NCBI GenBank assembly: GCA_016722445.1
Contig: JADKIZ010000005.1
Coordinates: 186,001-250,000, forward strand
DNA: 64,000 nt
Origin: Flavobacteriales bacterium
GTDB lineage: Bacteria > Bacteroidota > Bacteroidia > Flavobacteriales_D > Sanyastnellaceae
Reading direction: 5' to 3'
The notes under the pieces were generated by a model. It ran no database searches. It was given only the letters and a program-made list of their open reading frames with translations, and was not told the origin of the DNA. The translations under genes were made by a program, and so were the position numbers. Below, in pieces: positions 1-7,897 of this stretch (within the stretch, counting starts at the first letter, position 1; every line of letters starts with the position of its first letter).

Positions 1-1261
1 GAATGTCCATCAATGCCAGCTCTACTTTATCATCACCCTGAAAAAAAGAAACGGCATCTTCAACCGAATCAACATGTGCGACAATGACGGCATCTGGCTC
101 CGCTTCAGAAACTAGCCTGATCAACCTTTTGGCAGCAGGCGCTTCATCTTCAACAATCAGTATTCTCATGCTTTTTTGGCAGATTCTGTTCATCCACTTA
201 TCATATTCTCCGATATCCAACAATGGTAAGCTCACCCGGAAAACAAGTTCATCCTTGTGAATGACAATTTCTCGATCAAAAATAAGTCTATACCTATTGG
301 TAATATTGAGCAGGCCTGTCCCGGTGCCTTCTGTATCCTGATCTTTAAGCTGCAAATTATTTTCTACTAACACTTCTTTTTGTGTGGAGTGAATCCAAAC
401 ATGAAGCGGTCGCTTTTGCGAAACCACATTGTGTTTGATGGCATTTTCCAACAACATCTGCAAAGACATTGGCACCAGAAATTTTTGTCTAGCCGAATCA
501 TCATCCATTTGAATAGACACTTTGATGTTTTCTCCAAACCTCGTTTCAAGTAGAAATATATAGTTTTTCAGACAAGCTATTTCCTCATCCAAGGTGATAA
601 CACCGCGATCGGTAATGTCCAGAATACATCGATACACACTGGATAATTTCTGGACAAACTCCACGCTTTTATCAGGATCTTCAGGTATGATACTCGCTAA
701 GGTATTTAAACTATTGAATAAAAAGTGGGGATTCACCTGGCTTTTTAAAGCTTCCAATTGAGCGATGGTATGCTCCCTTTTGAATTTTTCTGTTTCTGCG
801 ATTGACTCCTTCCACCGGCTGATATAATAGGCCGTTTCATAAATAGCTGCCACAAGAGCCGTAGCGAATAAGCAAGTGACAAAAGACTTCAAGTAACCAG
901 GATGAGGACGATCACCAAATGTTTTTACAAAAGCATCTTCAGAATGGTATAACGCAATTGACATCACGGCCGTGAAAACAACAACCAAAATTCCCTGAAT
1001 ATAAAGTCGCTTTGAATCCTGAGTTACACTCGGGAATCTTCGTCTTACAAATCCAATTATGAATCTGTCGCCCAACCAAAACAAAGTAGTAGCTACAATA
1101 GATGAAATCGGATTATGCGTAAAACAAACAATGCTCTCCGGAATAGTTAATCCGAAAAAAATCATACTAACGATCACGGATAAAATCGGAATTCCAACCA
1201 ACATGAACGGCAAGTCGTTGAAACCGACGTACCGATTGTATGTGGAAAATTTCAATTTCAT
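1..1261 (-). CDS. LytS-type sensor histidine kinase continuing in frame into a LytTR-type response regulator (partial)
   Basis: Translation from the ATG at 1259-1261 gives an integral-membrane sensor kinase. Hydrophobic segments fill about residues 15-150, then come the His_kinase signature SQVNPHFLFNSLNTL (about residue 177), the N-box region LQMLLENAIKHN and the G-box GTGTGLLNITNRY. An in-frame TAA lies 11 codons upstream, which fixes the start. The frame stays open past the kinase end (VSLPLL, near 205) into MRILIVEDEAPAAKRLIRL at 169, the receiver domain of a LytTR-family regulator, and runs off the window. The distance 1261 to 169 is exactly 364 codons. In Bacteroidota the two are normally separate adjacent genes. 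Here they are either a true fusion or a lost stop caused by an indel; a one-base shift near 205 would create a stop at about 195. The pair would transduce an envelope signal to transcription. The domain assignment is secure; the fusion is uncertain. Confidence 0.8.
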   Translation of the reverse strand, partial: MKLKFSTYNRYVGFNDLPFMLVGIPILSVIVSMIFFGLTIPESIVCFTHNPISSIVATTLFWLGDRFIIGFVRRRFPSVTQDSKRLYIQGILVVVFTAVMSIALYHSEDAFVKTFGDRPHPGYLKSFVTCLFATALVAAIYETAYYISRWKESIAETEKFKREHTIAQLEALKSQVNPHFLFNSLNTLASIIPEDPDKSVEFVQKLSSVYRCILDITDRGVITLDEEIACLKNYIFLLETRFGENIKVSIQMDDDSARQKFLVPMSLQMLLENAIKHNVVSQKRPLHVWIHSTQKEVLVENNLQLKDQDTEGTGTGLLNITNRYRLIFDREIVIHKDELVFRVSLPLLDIGEYDKWMNRICQKSMRILIVEDEAPAAKRLIRLVSEAEPDAVIVAHVDSVEDAVSFFQGDDKVELALMDI

Positions 1262-1309
1262 CAGATCAAAAGTAGCTGGTTCGTGATTGTATTAAATGAT
1301 CGATTCAAA

Positions 1310-3670
1310 TCAGAACCAAAGTTGCCATAAGAATATTGGAAAGAACCCGGTTTGATAAACCGTTTCAATCTTGTTATTCCGGTTGTTGAAGTTCTCGACG
1401 AACACATTCTGATTGTTGGTCACATTGCGAATGTCAAGATAGAAGGCTTGCGCGATTTTCGTTCCGTTCATACGGAATCCCAGTTTCATGTCGGTACGGA
1501 AATATGGCTTGTATTGTTCTGAATAAGCGTTGTTCAGATCGCGAATTTCTTTGTGCGCAGCAATCGATTCATCCATCATGACAGGCGAGTACCTTCTGCC
1601 GCCAGCATATGTCGATTTCACATCAAAAGTGATGGCATTGTTTTTACCAACTTTCCATTCTTTACCTGCCAACAAGTTGAACACATAGTTGCCATTAAAG
1701 GCTGTGTTCCTCGAAACACCGTCGCTTCCAGTGTATTTGCTTTCAAACACAGATGTAGTGAGCAGGAAATAGAATCCTTTATCGAGGAACCTCTCGAGGG
1801 TCAACTCAACACCATAATTTTCTCCAGTACCACGGTTCACCAGATTGCCATTGTTTGGAATAACAAAAGTTGCACCGGCATTCAGGACAGAAAACGAACT
1901 GGAATCATGATCCACAGCAATATCATAGAGATACTGATAATAGATTTCAGATTTCAGTCTCATGTTTCTACCAAGTTGCCAATCGTGTCCCAAAACAAAA
2001 TGTGCAGCCTTGTTGTAGTCAAGATTTTTATTGTTTTGATAGATGACGCCGCTGTCACCTTCCTCACGATTGAAGTAAATTGTAATTGGCTGCAATTGGC
2101 TGTGAAGACCGGTTCCAAAACTGAGGGTTTGTTTTTCATTGACTTTGTAACGTAGGCCAAGGCGAGGCTCAACGCTGGTTCTGCCGTTGAGTTCAAAATA
2201 TTGGGAATAAACACCAGAGTTCAATGTCCAGTTTTCAGCAGGACGATATTGCCATTCAGTATATCCACGCATCAAGGCTGTGCTGCCATGAAAGTCCATT
2301 TCCTTGAAGAAATAATTCCCTACGTAACGCGAACTATCCTCTATGTCGAAATCGTAATAATCATACATCAACCCTACTTTGACCGTATGCTTTGCATTGA
2401 GTTTTGAATTGACAAAATAGTGTCCCAATGCATTGTTTTGTCTTTGATACACACCATAGATTTTTGTAGCCATGTCATTTACATTCAATGTATCAATGAA
2501 TCCTTCAGTACCACCAGTAGTTGCTGCCAATATCAATTTACCATAAGTTTTTTCATTGAAAAAATAGGTATGGGTCATTCCGGCAACACCTGTTGAGCTT
2601 TGGAATTGTTGATTTTGTTTTCCATCGTTATAAAGATTTGCATCACTTGTATCCTCAGCTTTAAAATCAATAAAGCTGCTACCTCCAATTCCAAAAAAAG
2701 TAAATCGGCCAGCTTTTTCCGTTGGCAGATCAATTTTAAATGTGATGTCCTGATATTCTGGTACCGCGCTTCCTGTTCCAAAATCAATTCCCAATTTGGT
2801 CATGATGCCAAGGAAGGAATAACGTGCGTTAAACATGTATGACGCTTGTTTTCCTTTTTTGAATGGGCCTTCTGCACCAAGTTCAAAACCATTGAATCCC
2901 ATTTGCGCCATGTATTCTCTTTTATCGTTATTTCCTGAACGCAGCTTCAGATCGAATACACCCGACAATGCATTGCCATATTCTGCGGCAAAAGCGCCCG
3001 TGCTGAAATCAGAATTCGAAAGGTTGTTTGTATTGATGAGTGAAATAGGTCCTCCGGTGGTTGCCAGTGTGGCAAAGTGATTCGGATTAGGGATGTCTAT
3101 ACCTTCCATTCTCCAGAGAACACCTGATGGAGAATTACCCCTTATGATGATATCATTTCTATCGTCATTTGCGCTGCTCACACCTGCATAATTCTGAGCC
3201 ATACGCGCGATATCCTGCAATGTTCCACTATAGCGTTGGGCCTCTTCAATGCTGATGGTGCGAGTGGATACAGAACTCATCTTATTGAGGCTTTCACCTT
3301 TGTTATTGGTTGCAGTGATCTCCACTGTATTCATTTCAGTGACGGTTTCAATCAGTTGCACGTTCAGGGTAAATTCTTTACCTGAATTCAACAACAGGTT
3401 TGTGTAAACCATGGGTTAATATCCAATCATGGTCACCTGAAAACTCTGACGACCTACAGGGATATTTTCAAATCTGAAGTTGCCGTCCGCATTGGTAGCC
3501 GCAGCTTTTGCAGGATCAGAGTTGAGCAAAATGATGGTCGCTCCTGGTAAAGGATATTGGCTTTGTTTGTCTACTACGGTACCACGCACTGTAGTTACCG
3601 ATGTTTGATCCTGAGCAGAACTTTGAAGAATTGTCAGTGCGAAGAGCAGAATTGAAAAAAGTTTTTTCAT
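1310..3670 (-). pseudogene. TonB-dependent receptor with carboxypeptidase-regulatory N-domain, one in-frame stop
   Basis: The protein starts at MKKLFSILLFALTILQSSAQ (ATG 3668-3670, signal peptide), followed by a CarboxypepD_reg-like beta domain (VRGTVVDKQSQYPLPGATI), then a TonB plug (IIIRGNSPSGVLWRMEGIDIP) and a 22-strand-type barrel ending in an aromatic residue (LWQLWF). After VTMIGY there is a TAA at 3416-3418, and the same frame resumes with P-MVYTNLLLNSGKEFTL. A single change of GAA to TAA explains it. The reading frame is otherwise intact for 700 codons, so the gene is either a very recent nonsense mutant or a base-call error. Outer-membrane import of a large substrate is the family role; the ligand is unknown. 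It is transcribed divergently from the accessory block and from the kinase/regulator at 8308. Confidence 0.85.
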
Positions 3671-3817
3671 AGCGTTTGATTTTCGCTGCAAATGTTCCGA
3701 AACCAAATCACTCAAATTTGGAGTTCTTCCGTGAATTGACAAAAACCTGTGGTGAATTGTCAATTCATGCGCACTGCCAAGTTCGAGCAGCTTGTACAAG
3801 CGTGAATAAAATTGAAA

Positions 3818-3838
3818 AACCCCCGACGTGCGGGGGTT
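3818..3838 (-). terminator. Strong hairpin terminator upstream of the TonB receptor
   Basis: A perfect 8-bp stem AACCCCCG / CGGGGGTT has a 5-base loop. Read on the minus strand it is followed by a T-rich tail (TTTTTCAATTTTATT). It would end transcripts that start near 3960, well before the receptor start at 3670, which implies a second promoter or an attenuated leader for the receptor. Confidence 0.75.
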
Positions 3839-3965
3839 CTTCAAGTTGTTTCGATGTTAAATGGAACAATTTAAACCTGTAATGTCTTTTAGACCTTTTT
3901 TTAAACCTTAATCATCATGAGAGACTCACGTTTGAGTCTGTAATACTTGCGCCTTTTAACGTGGC
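3839..3965 (-). other. Repeated intergenic element, candidate small RNA or leader, copy 1
   Basis: This non-coding stretch between a TACTTTTG promoter-like box (3966-3973, minus) and the terminator at 3818-3838 contains a 6-bp hairpin GACTCA-CGTT-TGAGTC at 3923-3938. Parts of it recur at 11289-11400. On the plus strand AAATGGAACAATTTAAAC matches AAATGAAAACAATTAAAC, CATGAGAG matches CATGAGAA, and ACTTGCGCCTTTTAACG matches ACTTACGCCCTTTTGAACG. Both copies sit directly beside a terminator hairpin. No ORF of note is present. It could be a small RNA, a conserved 3'UTR, or a receptor leader. Confidence 0.4.
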
Positions 3966-3973
3966 CAAAAGTA
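3966..3973 (-). promoter_or_regulatory. Promoter -7 box (TACTTTTG)
   Basis: The minus strand reads TACTTTTG, matching the Bacteroidota -7 consensus TAnnTTTG. The GTTAA array at 3996-4031 lies immediately upstream, at about the position expected for an activator overlapping the -33 region. The -33 element itself is not a clean TTG, as is common for activated promoters. Confidence 0.5.
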
Positions 3974-3995
3974 TCTTCACCAGTCACCTTCCGCT

Positions 3996-4048
3996 GTTAA
4001 CTGGCAGTTAAGTGGAGTTAAAAGTCGTTAAGTAGGTAACTATACCAT
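3996..4048. promoter_or_regulatory. Phased GTTAA array plus 14-bp box: probable response-regulator operator
   Basis: GTTAA occurs four times, at 3996, 4007, 4017 and 4027 (spacing 11, 10, 10), so all copies fall on one DNA face. Directly beside it, 4035-4048 is the reverse complement of ATGGTATAGTTACC. A near-identical ATGGTATAGTCACC lies at 8203-8216 in front of the kinase/regulator operon, also followed by GTTAA and TTTAAC. Direct repeats at one-turn spacing are typical of OmpR-family regulator sites. I infer that the regulator at 9781 binds both places. Confidence 0.55.
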
Positions 4049-4085
4049 TTTACACAACTTTTAACAGATGACAAAACAAAACCAC

Positions 4086-4871
4086 TTAATTGCACTTAGA
4101 GGATTGAGCCATCGGCTTATAATTTGGCTGGTTTGGCTCAACTACCGTAATAAAATAACACTGCCTGTTATTCTTAAAAATATCAGTATATTCAAAGATG
4201 CCCCGAATATAAAATGGATTTTTTTTCATGGACTCTTTGGCGCGTTCAATAGACCAATATGTGTTTGTTACTGTTCCGTTTGGAGAAATATCATTTATAA
4301 TCATGCTCTCATATGCTGCATCAATGTTTTTAAATTTAATAGAGTCATTTATTGCGCTAATTTCAAAATTTGCTTTAAGATTTTTTGCAATGGACGCACC
4401 GAAATTCTTGAATTCTATAGAGACAATTATCGGCTCATCATTAACAAGTTCAATTTTCACATCGGAAATTCCAATTTCCGGCCTACTGTTAACTTCAAAT
4501 TGGGCTTGATTTATTTGGTTGCTGTATTGAGTTTCGTACAAAGAACCCTCGGATATTTTCAAACTATTGTTTGTGGCCTCCAAACTCAATTCACTTATTT
4601 GAATTGCTTTTTGAGTATTAAGATTGGTTATACTGTCATTTACACGTCCTTGCTCAACTGCTTTCAAGGTTATACGATTAGCCTCTTGAGCAATTTCAAT
4701 TTGCCTTCTTGTTTCACGAAGAAGCAGAAAAGCGAGAATAACCCCGAAAGCGGCAATCGATGTGTTCACCTTTTCTGTAGTCACATTATACTTTTTAATC
4801 CAGCCCATTTGGGGAATGATTTTTTTGACGGTTTCGCCAAATTGGTTAGTGATTTCGGGCTTCTTTTCCAA
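4086..4871 (-). CDS. Hypothetical membrane-anchored protein
   Basis: The ORF has 261 codons if the TTG at 4869-4871 is used; the first ATG is at 4806-4808 (MGWIKKYNV) and gives 240 residues, which I find the likelier start. One transmembrane segment (IAAFGVILAFLLL) is followed by a long polar, probably coiled, region rich in E/Q/N (RRQIEIAQEANRITLKAVEQ). A beta-rich C-terminal part (EIGISDVKIELVNDEPIIVS) follows, ending near KCN. This is a single-pass anchor with a soluble domain. No family is recognised with certainty; the layout resembles small accessory-region membrane proteins. It lies upstream of the GTTAA array and next to an IS element, which suggests acquired DNA. Confidence 0.6.
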   Translation of the reverse strand: MEKKPEITNQFGETVKKIIPQMGWIKKYNVTTEKVNTSIAAFGVILAFLLLRETRRQIEIAQEANRITLKAVEQGRVNDSITNLNTQKAIQISELSLEATNNSLKISEGSLYETQYSNQINQAQFEVNSRPEIGISDVKIELVNDEPIIVSIEFKNFGASIAKNLKANFEISAINDSIKFKNIDAAYESMIINDISPNGTVTNTYWSIERAKESMKKNPFYIRGIFEYTDIFKNNRQCYFITVVEPNQPNYKPMAQSSKCN

Positions 4872-5033
4872 GTTGTTTTGACTATTGTATCAGTAGCGTG
4901 TTTCTATTGTGGAATAACCAACATTCGTAAAAGTACACGAGTTCGTGAATGGGGGTTGAAATTTTTAGCGATTGGAATTTTGTGGTTTTTGGTTGGGTTC
5001 TGTTTTGCTGAATTATTATCAAGAACCCTATGA
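4809..5033 (+). CDS. Possible small two-helix membrane protein or gene remnant
   Basis: The plus frame from a TTG at 4809 encodes about 74 residues: GNDFFDGFAKLVSDFGLL, a hydrophobic stretch (QVVLTIVSVACFYCGI), a positively charged loop (NIRKSTRVREWGLK) and a second hydrophobic helix (FLAIGILWFLVGFCFAELL). This looks like genuine membrane protein sequence and covers the otherwise empty 4872-5033. There is no ATG, and the 5' part overlaps the minus-strand gene if that gene uses its TTG. It could be a 3' remnant of a larger gene. Low confidence. Confidence 0.3.
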   Translation: MGNDFFDGFAKLVSDFGLLFQVVLTIVSVACFYCGITNIRKSTRVREWGLKFLAIGILWFLVGFCFAELLSRTL

Positions 5034-5039
5034 ATCTAA

Positions 5040-5540
5040 TTAAAGAAATATTCCAATTTGTCGAATTACTATTTCACCGTTGCCAGAAGACTGAGGGAAA
5101 AAGTATTTTACCAACTCCATCACAAAAAGCAAAAACCCAGCAATCGCGGCAAGTAAAGCAAACTTCGAGGCGCGCGGCGTCCAGTCGGAAACGGTACGTG
5201 CGTTATTTATCAGTATTTCGTTTTCCACCTCTTCGCGGTCGGAATTGATCCGGATTTGTTCCGCCTCGGCAACGTATCCGTTGAAAAAATACCCTTTAAA
5301 TGTTATTTCATAGTTTCCTTTATCATCAAGTCTTATCATCATTCCATCATCTATCAGTTTTCGAATGTATATTCTCCATCGCACACTATTCTCTGACTCC
5401 GAGTGTCCGAATTCTACCAAAGACTTGAGAGTAGCATAGTCGCCAACATCTTTGATTCTTTCGGATGGTAAATATTGGATTTTGAAATATTCTAACATTT
5501 TGTCCAAACATTCTTCTGGAGTTAGTTCTTTTTGTTCCAT
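5040..5540 (-). CDS. Hypothetical protein, winged-helix-like N-domain with C-terminal membrane helix
   Basis: 166 residues from ATG 5538-5540. The N-terminal 75 residues (TPEECLDKMLEYF ... VRWRIYIRKLIDDGMMIRLD) read like a winged-helix fold in which the last strand pair is GNYEITFKGYFF. A polar linker follows, then one membrane helix (ALLAAIAGFLLFVMELVKYFF) near the C-terminus. This arrangement recurs in hypothetical genes of accessory regions in Bacteroidota, but I cannot name a family. It is separated from the 4086 gene by the plus-strand fragment and from the IS by a terminator at 5570-5587. Confidence 0.65.
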   Translation of the reverse strand: MEQKELTPEECLDKMLEYFKIQYLPSERIKDVGDYATLKSLVEFGHSESENSVRWRIYIRKLIDDGMMIRLDDKGNYEITFKGYFFNGYVAEAEQIRINSDREEVENEILINNARTVSDWTPRASKFALLAAIAGFLLFVMELVKYFFPQSSGNGEIVIRQIGIFL

Positions 5541-5569
5541 ACAGTTTCGTTTTGCTCAAACGTAACAAA

Positions 5570-5587
5570 AAAGGCCTTTCGGCCTTT
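5570..5587 (-). terminator. Terminator after the IS1595 transposase
   Basis: A perfect 7-bp stem AAAGGCC-TTTC-GGCCTTT lies 3 bp beyond the transposase stop. On the minus strand it is followed by TTTTTTGTT, so it ends transposase transcription. Confidence 0.75.
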
Positions 5588-5589
5588 CT

Positions 5590-6543
5590 TTATGCTTTAG
5601 GTTTCTGATAGCCTGTTAGTGAATGGTAAGTAAGCCTAACACCTTCCGTCCTTTTCATGCTGTCATCAAATCTGAAAGCATTGCTAACTATTCTGTAGTT
5701 GTAACGATAGCTGAATTCATCACAGTAACGTTGTAAGTGTTGAGGGCTAACATAGTGAAACGTTCCAACTATACCGCGTTTCAGAAGTGACCAAAACCCT
5801 TCAATCGTGTTGGTGTGAATATATCCATCACGTACATACTCATCATTTTGATGCTTCACTACATGATGGTCGTAGTCCTGAGAATATGAAATTCTCACAT
5901 AGTTGTCAGTCATTAACATTGAGCCTTTCGCCACATTTTCACGCACCAAAGGCTGAATAGTGTGACTCTTAATATCTGCAATCACTTGTGTTTTTACCTC
6001 ACCATCTCTTTCTACAGCGCCCCACACAATTGTTTTTGAATAAGCACCTTCTTTACCCGCTTTTCTTTTGGAAAGTTGTTTGTTCGCTTCTTTACCTCCG
6101 ATAAAAGCCTCATCGGTTTCTACGATACCATCTAAGTTTTTACCTTGTCCAGACTTCAACACAGCGAAGTTTATGAAGCATTAACCATGCTGACTTCTTG
6201 AGCAACCAATACGGGCGGCTAACTCCACTGAACTAATACCCTTCTTTGAAGCGGACAATTCAAAAGCGGCTTGAAACCATTTACGTAGTTCTAATTTGCT
6301 ACCTTGAAAGATTGTGTTGGTTCTTACAGTGAACGGCAAAACACATTGCGTTTCAGAACAGCGGTAAGTAGGAATATCCTTCAACTTGCCTCTGGCTACA
6401 ACCTTCTTTGGTTCTTTAGTAGAACCACAATGCGGACAAGCTATACCGCTTGCCCAACGTTGCTTTTCCATGAATTCATAACAAGTCCTTTCGTCCTTGA
6501 AATAGTCGTTGAATTCTGTGATGGTTTTGAATTTGAAGTCCAT
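5590..6543 (-). pseudogene. IS1595-family transposase, frame disrupted near 6150-6190
   Basis: The N-terminal part (start MDFKFKTITEFNDYF, ATG 6541-6543) has the zinc-ribbon typical of the family (ACPHCGSTK ... CSETQC), then the helix-turn-helix GISSVELAARIGCS. The C-terminal part is the ISXO2-like DDE domain: IVETDEAFIGG, MLMTDN and NTIEGFWSLLKRGIVGTFHYVS. Between them the frame changes twice within about 40 bp. SAWLMLHKLRC is encoded in a third frame, between IGCSR and VLKSGQG. Two one-base deletions explain it. The element is therefore inactive as written, unless these are sequencing errors like others in this window. Confidence 0.85.
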
Positions 6544-6767
6544 AAGGCGAATAATTATGGTACAAACATAATCAAATCTGTGTATCATCGCCTAATATTA
6601 CTAAAAAAATTGATTAATGCATGAAAAGATTTGTATCTTCGCGCCCCAATTTGAGAATGTTATAAGGTGGAAAACTTTATTCATAACTGAATAGTTTTAG
6701 TAACATACGTGATTTGTGAACTAAAATATTTTGAATACGTTTACCATCATCTATTCCAACTTACCAC

Positions 6768-7250
6768 ATGAGCACTAACTTATCAGAAACACTAATTAAA
6801 TGGGCGGCTACTCGTAACGACGAAGTTGTGTTCGACCCAAAAAACGGATATTACTCATTTGAGATTGTTTCGGACGCTTATGAGATGGGCAAACAACACA
6901 AAGAGGAGTCTTGGAAGGAATCATACCGAACGAAATATTTCGAAAACGCTCAACTGTTAGCGACAACTATAAACGAAGTCGTTAAGGCATTGGAGAAATG
7001 GCCGAGCGCAATCAAAAGCGTTTTTGTAAGTCATGCTCTTCCAGAATCTGCTTTAATTTTTGTAGTTGATGAAAGCATTCATAACTCTGACGAATTTATT
7101 GACTCCGCTTATTTAATCGCTTGTGACATACAGTGTAATTATTTGGAGAAGGGACTGAAGGTGGACATTAGTTACATTGACGATTTAAAAGAGCTAAACA
7201 ATACTCTTCTCAAAGAAGATGGGTTCGACCTGAATATACCCTTAACATAA
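6768..7250 (+). CDS. Hypothetical protein, partner of the HEPN-like gene
   Basis: 160 residues from ATG 6768, acidic and soluble with no signal peptide. The N-terminal half is helical (ETLIKWAATRNDEVVFDP). The C-terminal half has the pattern AIKSVFVSHALPESALIFVVDE ... LKVDISYIDD, that is, two buried beta strands with acidic ends. This is loosely like the strand order of minimal nucleotidyltransferases, but the GSxxxGxxxxxSDxD signature is absent, so the comparison is speculative. It is followed after 17 bp by the HEPN-like gene, implying co-transcription. A TATCTTCG promoter-like box lies at about 6646-6653. Confidence 0.6.
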   Translation: MSTNLSETLIKWAATRNDEVVFDPKNGYYSFEIVSDAYEMGKQHKEESWKESYRTKYFENAQLLATTINEVVKALEKWPSAIKSVFVSHALPESALIFVVDESIHNSDEFIDSAYLIACDIQCNYLEKGLKVDISYIDDLKELNNTLLKEDGFDLNIPLT

Positions 7251-7267
7251 CCTTTAACCGATTATAG

Positions 7268-7639
7268 ATGAAAAAAGCTCATGGTGAGCACAATCGTGAC
7301 GTGTGCGATTTTCTAATTAAAGACACTCATTATAACGATTGGATTATTACCACCGCATTTTACTCTGCAATTCATTTTATTGACCATAAAATTTTCCCCC
7401 TTACCTTAAAGGGGAAAACGATTAATTCTATTGATGAAGCTAGAAGAATACTAAACTTAAATGGTCGTCACGGAACCCGTCAACACTTGGTTAGCACTCA
7501 GCTAACCGATCAAAAGGCTAATTACTCTTTTTTGGATAAAAACTGTAGAAATGCCCGATACATTAACTACGCAGTATCAAATAGCAAAGCTAAAATAGCT
7601 CGCCAAAGATTAGAGCAAATCATTGCTAGATGTTCTTAG
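7268..7639 (+). CDS. HEPN-like domain protein
   Basis: 123 residues, all helical in pattern. Features resembling HEPN proteins are the helix with TTAFYSAIHFIDHKIF, the segment NGRHGTRQHLVSTQL and the closing helix with CRNARYINYAVSNSKAKIAR, in which a conserved 'aRY' followed by a long C-terminal helix is typical. HEPN proteins include toxin RNases (R-x4-6-H motif) and non-catalytic partners. Here RHGTRQH offers Arg/His residues, but not in a clear R-x4-6-H catalytic context. Together with the preceding gene this is a candidate two-gene toxin-antitoxin or defence module. The family call is by eye and moderate. Confidence 0.55.
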   Translation: MKKAHGEHNRDVCDFLIKDTHYNDWIITTAFYSAIHFIDHKIFPLTLKGKTINSIDEARRILNLNGRHGTRQHLVSTQLTDQKANYSFLDKNCRNARYINYAVSNSKAKIARQRLEQIIARCS

Positions 7640-7663
7640 TCAATCCTTTTGTATCTTAGCCTC

Positions 7664-7804
7664 ATGGCAAAGAAGTCACCAAAGAAACGTTCCGACAAGT
7701 ACGACGAAAAACTACAAGTCGATGCTTCCTTCGACGAAATACTCCAAGCAGTCGTAAAAGACGGTGAGATGAAATCAGGAAAGAAGAAAGTCGCAAAGAA
7801 GTAA
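7664..7804 (+). CDS. Small basic/charged protein, 46 residues
   Basis: Starts MAKKSPKKRSDKYDEKLQVD, continues with ASFDEILQAVVKDGEMKSG and ends in a lysine-rich tail. This pattern (Lys-rich head, DKYDEKL, a short amphipathic 'FDEILQAVV' helix, Lys-rich tail) is one I know from small uncharacterised proteins common in Bacteroidota. The next ATG (7805) follows its stop codon directly, so the two are co-translated. Confidence 0.65.
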   Translation: MAKKSPKKRSDKYDEKLQVDASFDEILQAVVKDGEMKSGKKKVAKK

Positions 7805-7897
7805 ATGGGTGTACTGCCATATATCCTCATTTGGTGGATTCCGATGCTCATTTGGTTCACAGTATTCCAAGTGAAAAGAAGGCGCAAAAAGAAATGA
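7805..7897 (+). CDS. Tiny membrane peptide, 30 residues
   Basis: ATG at 7805 abuts the TAA of the previous gene. The product is a single hydrophobic helix (YILIWWIPMLIWFTVF) followed by a strongly basic tail (QVKRRRKKK), the expected orientation for an N-out or signal-anchor peptide. Its TGA overlaps the ATG of the next gene (ATGA at 7894-7897). The stop-start coupling on both sides argues that it is translated. Confidence 0.55.
   Translation: MGVLPYILIWWIPMLIWFTVFQVKRRRKKK

Larger units (their letters stand above)
5570..6600 (-). mobile_element. IS1595-family (ISXO2-like) insertion sequence, approximate limits
   Basis: The element is recognised from its transposase and is about 1 kb, the usual size. 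I could not find convincing terminal inverted repeats or target duplications by eye, so the limits are those of gene plus terminator. It sits in the middle of the accessory block between the hypothetical genes and the HEPN-like pair. Confidence 0.6.

Noticed and set aside
1553..2155. 200-codon plus-strand ORF inside the receptor
   Set aside because: Opposite strand to a clear TonB receptor barrel; no recognisable protein pattern.
3996..4031. GTTAA repeats as a CRISPR or transposon end
   Set aside because: Five-base repeats at 10-11 bp spacing fit a protein-binding array, not a spacer array, and they lie at a promoter.
4068..4808. Long plus-strand ORF over the hypothetical membrane gene
   Set aside because: It is the antisense of a minus-strand frame that shows a membrane helix plus coiled pattern. 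Only the last part (4809-5033) looks protein-like and is kept as a low-confidence entry.
6150..6190. Programmed frameshift in the transposase
   Set aside because: Two shifts in about 40 bp through a third frame, with no slippery heptamer, fit indels better; IS1595 elements do not normally use frameshifting.
5540..6700. Terminal inverted repeats of the IS1595 element
   Set aside because: I compared both flanks by eye and found no convincing match; exact ends are left open.
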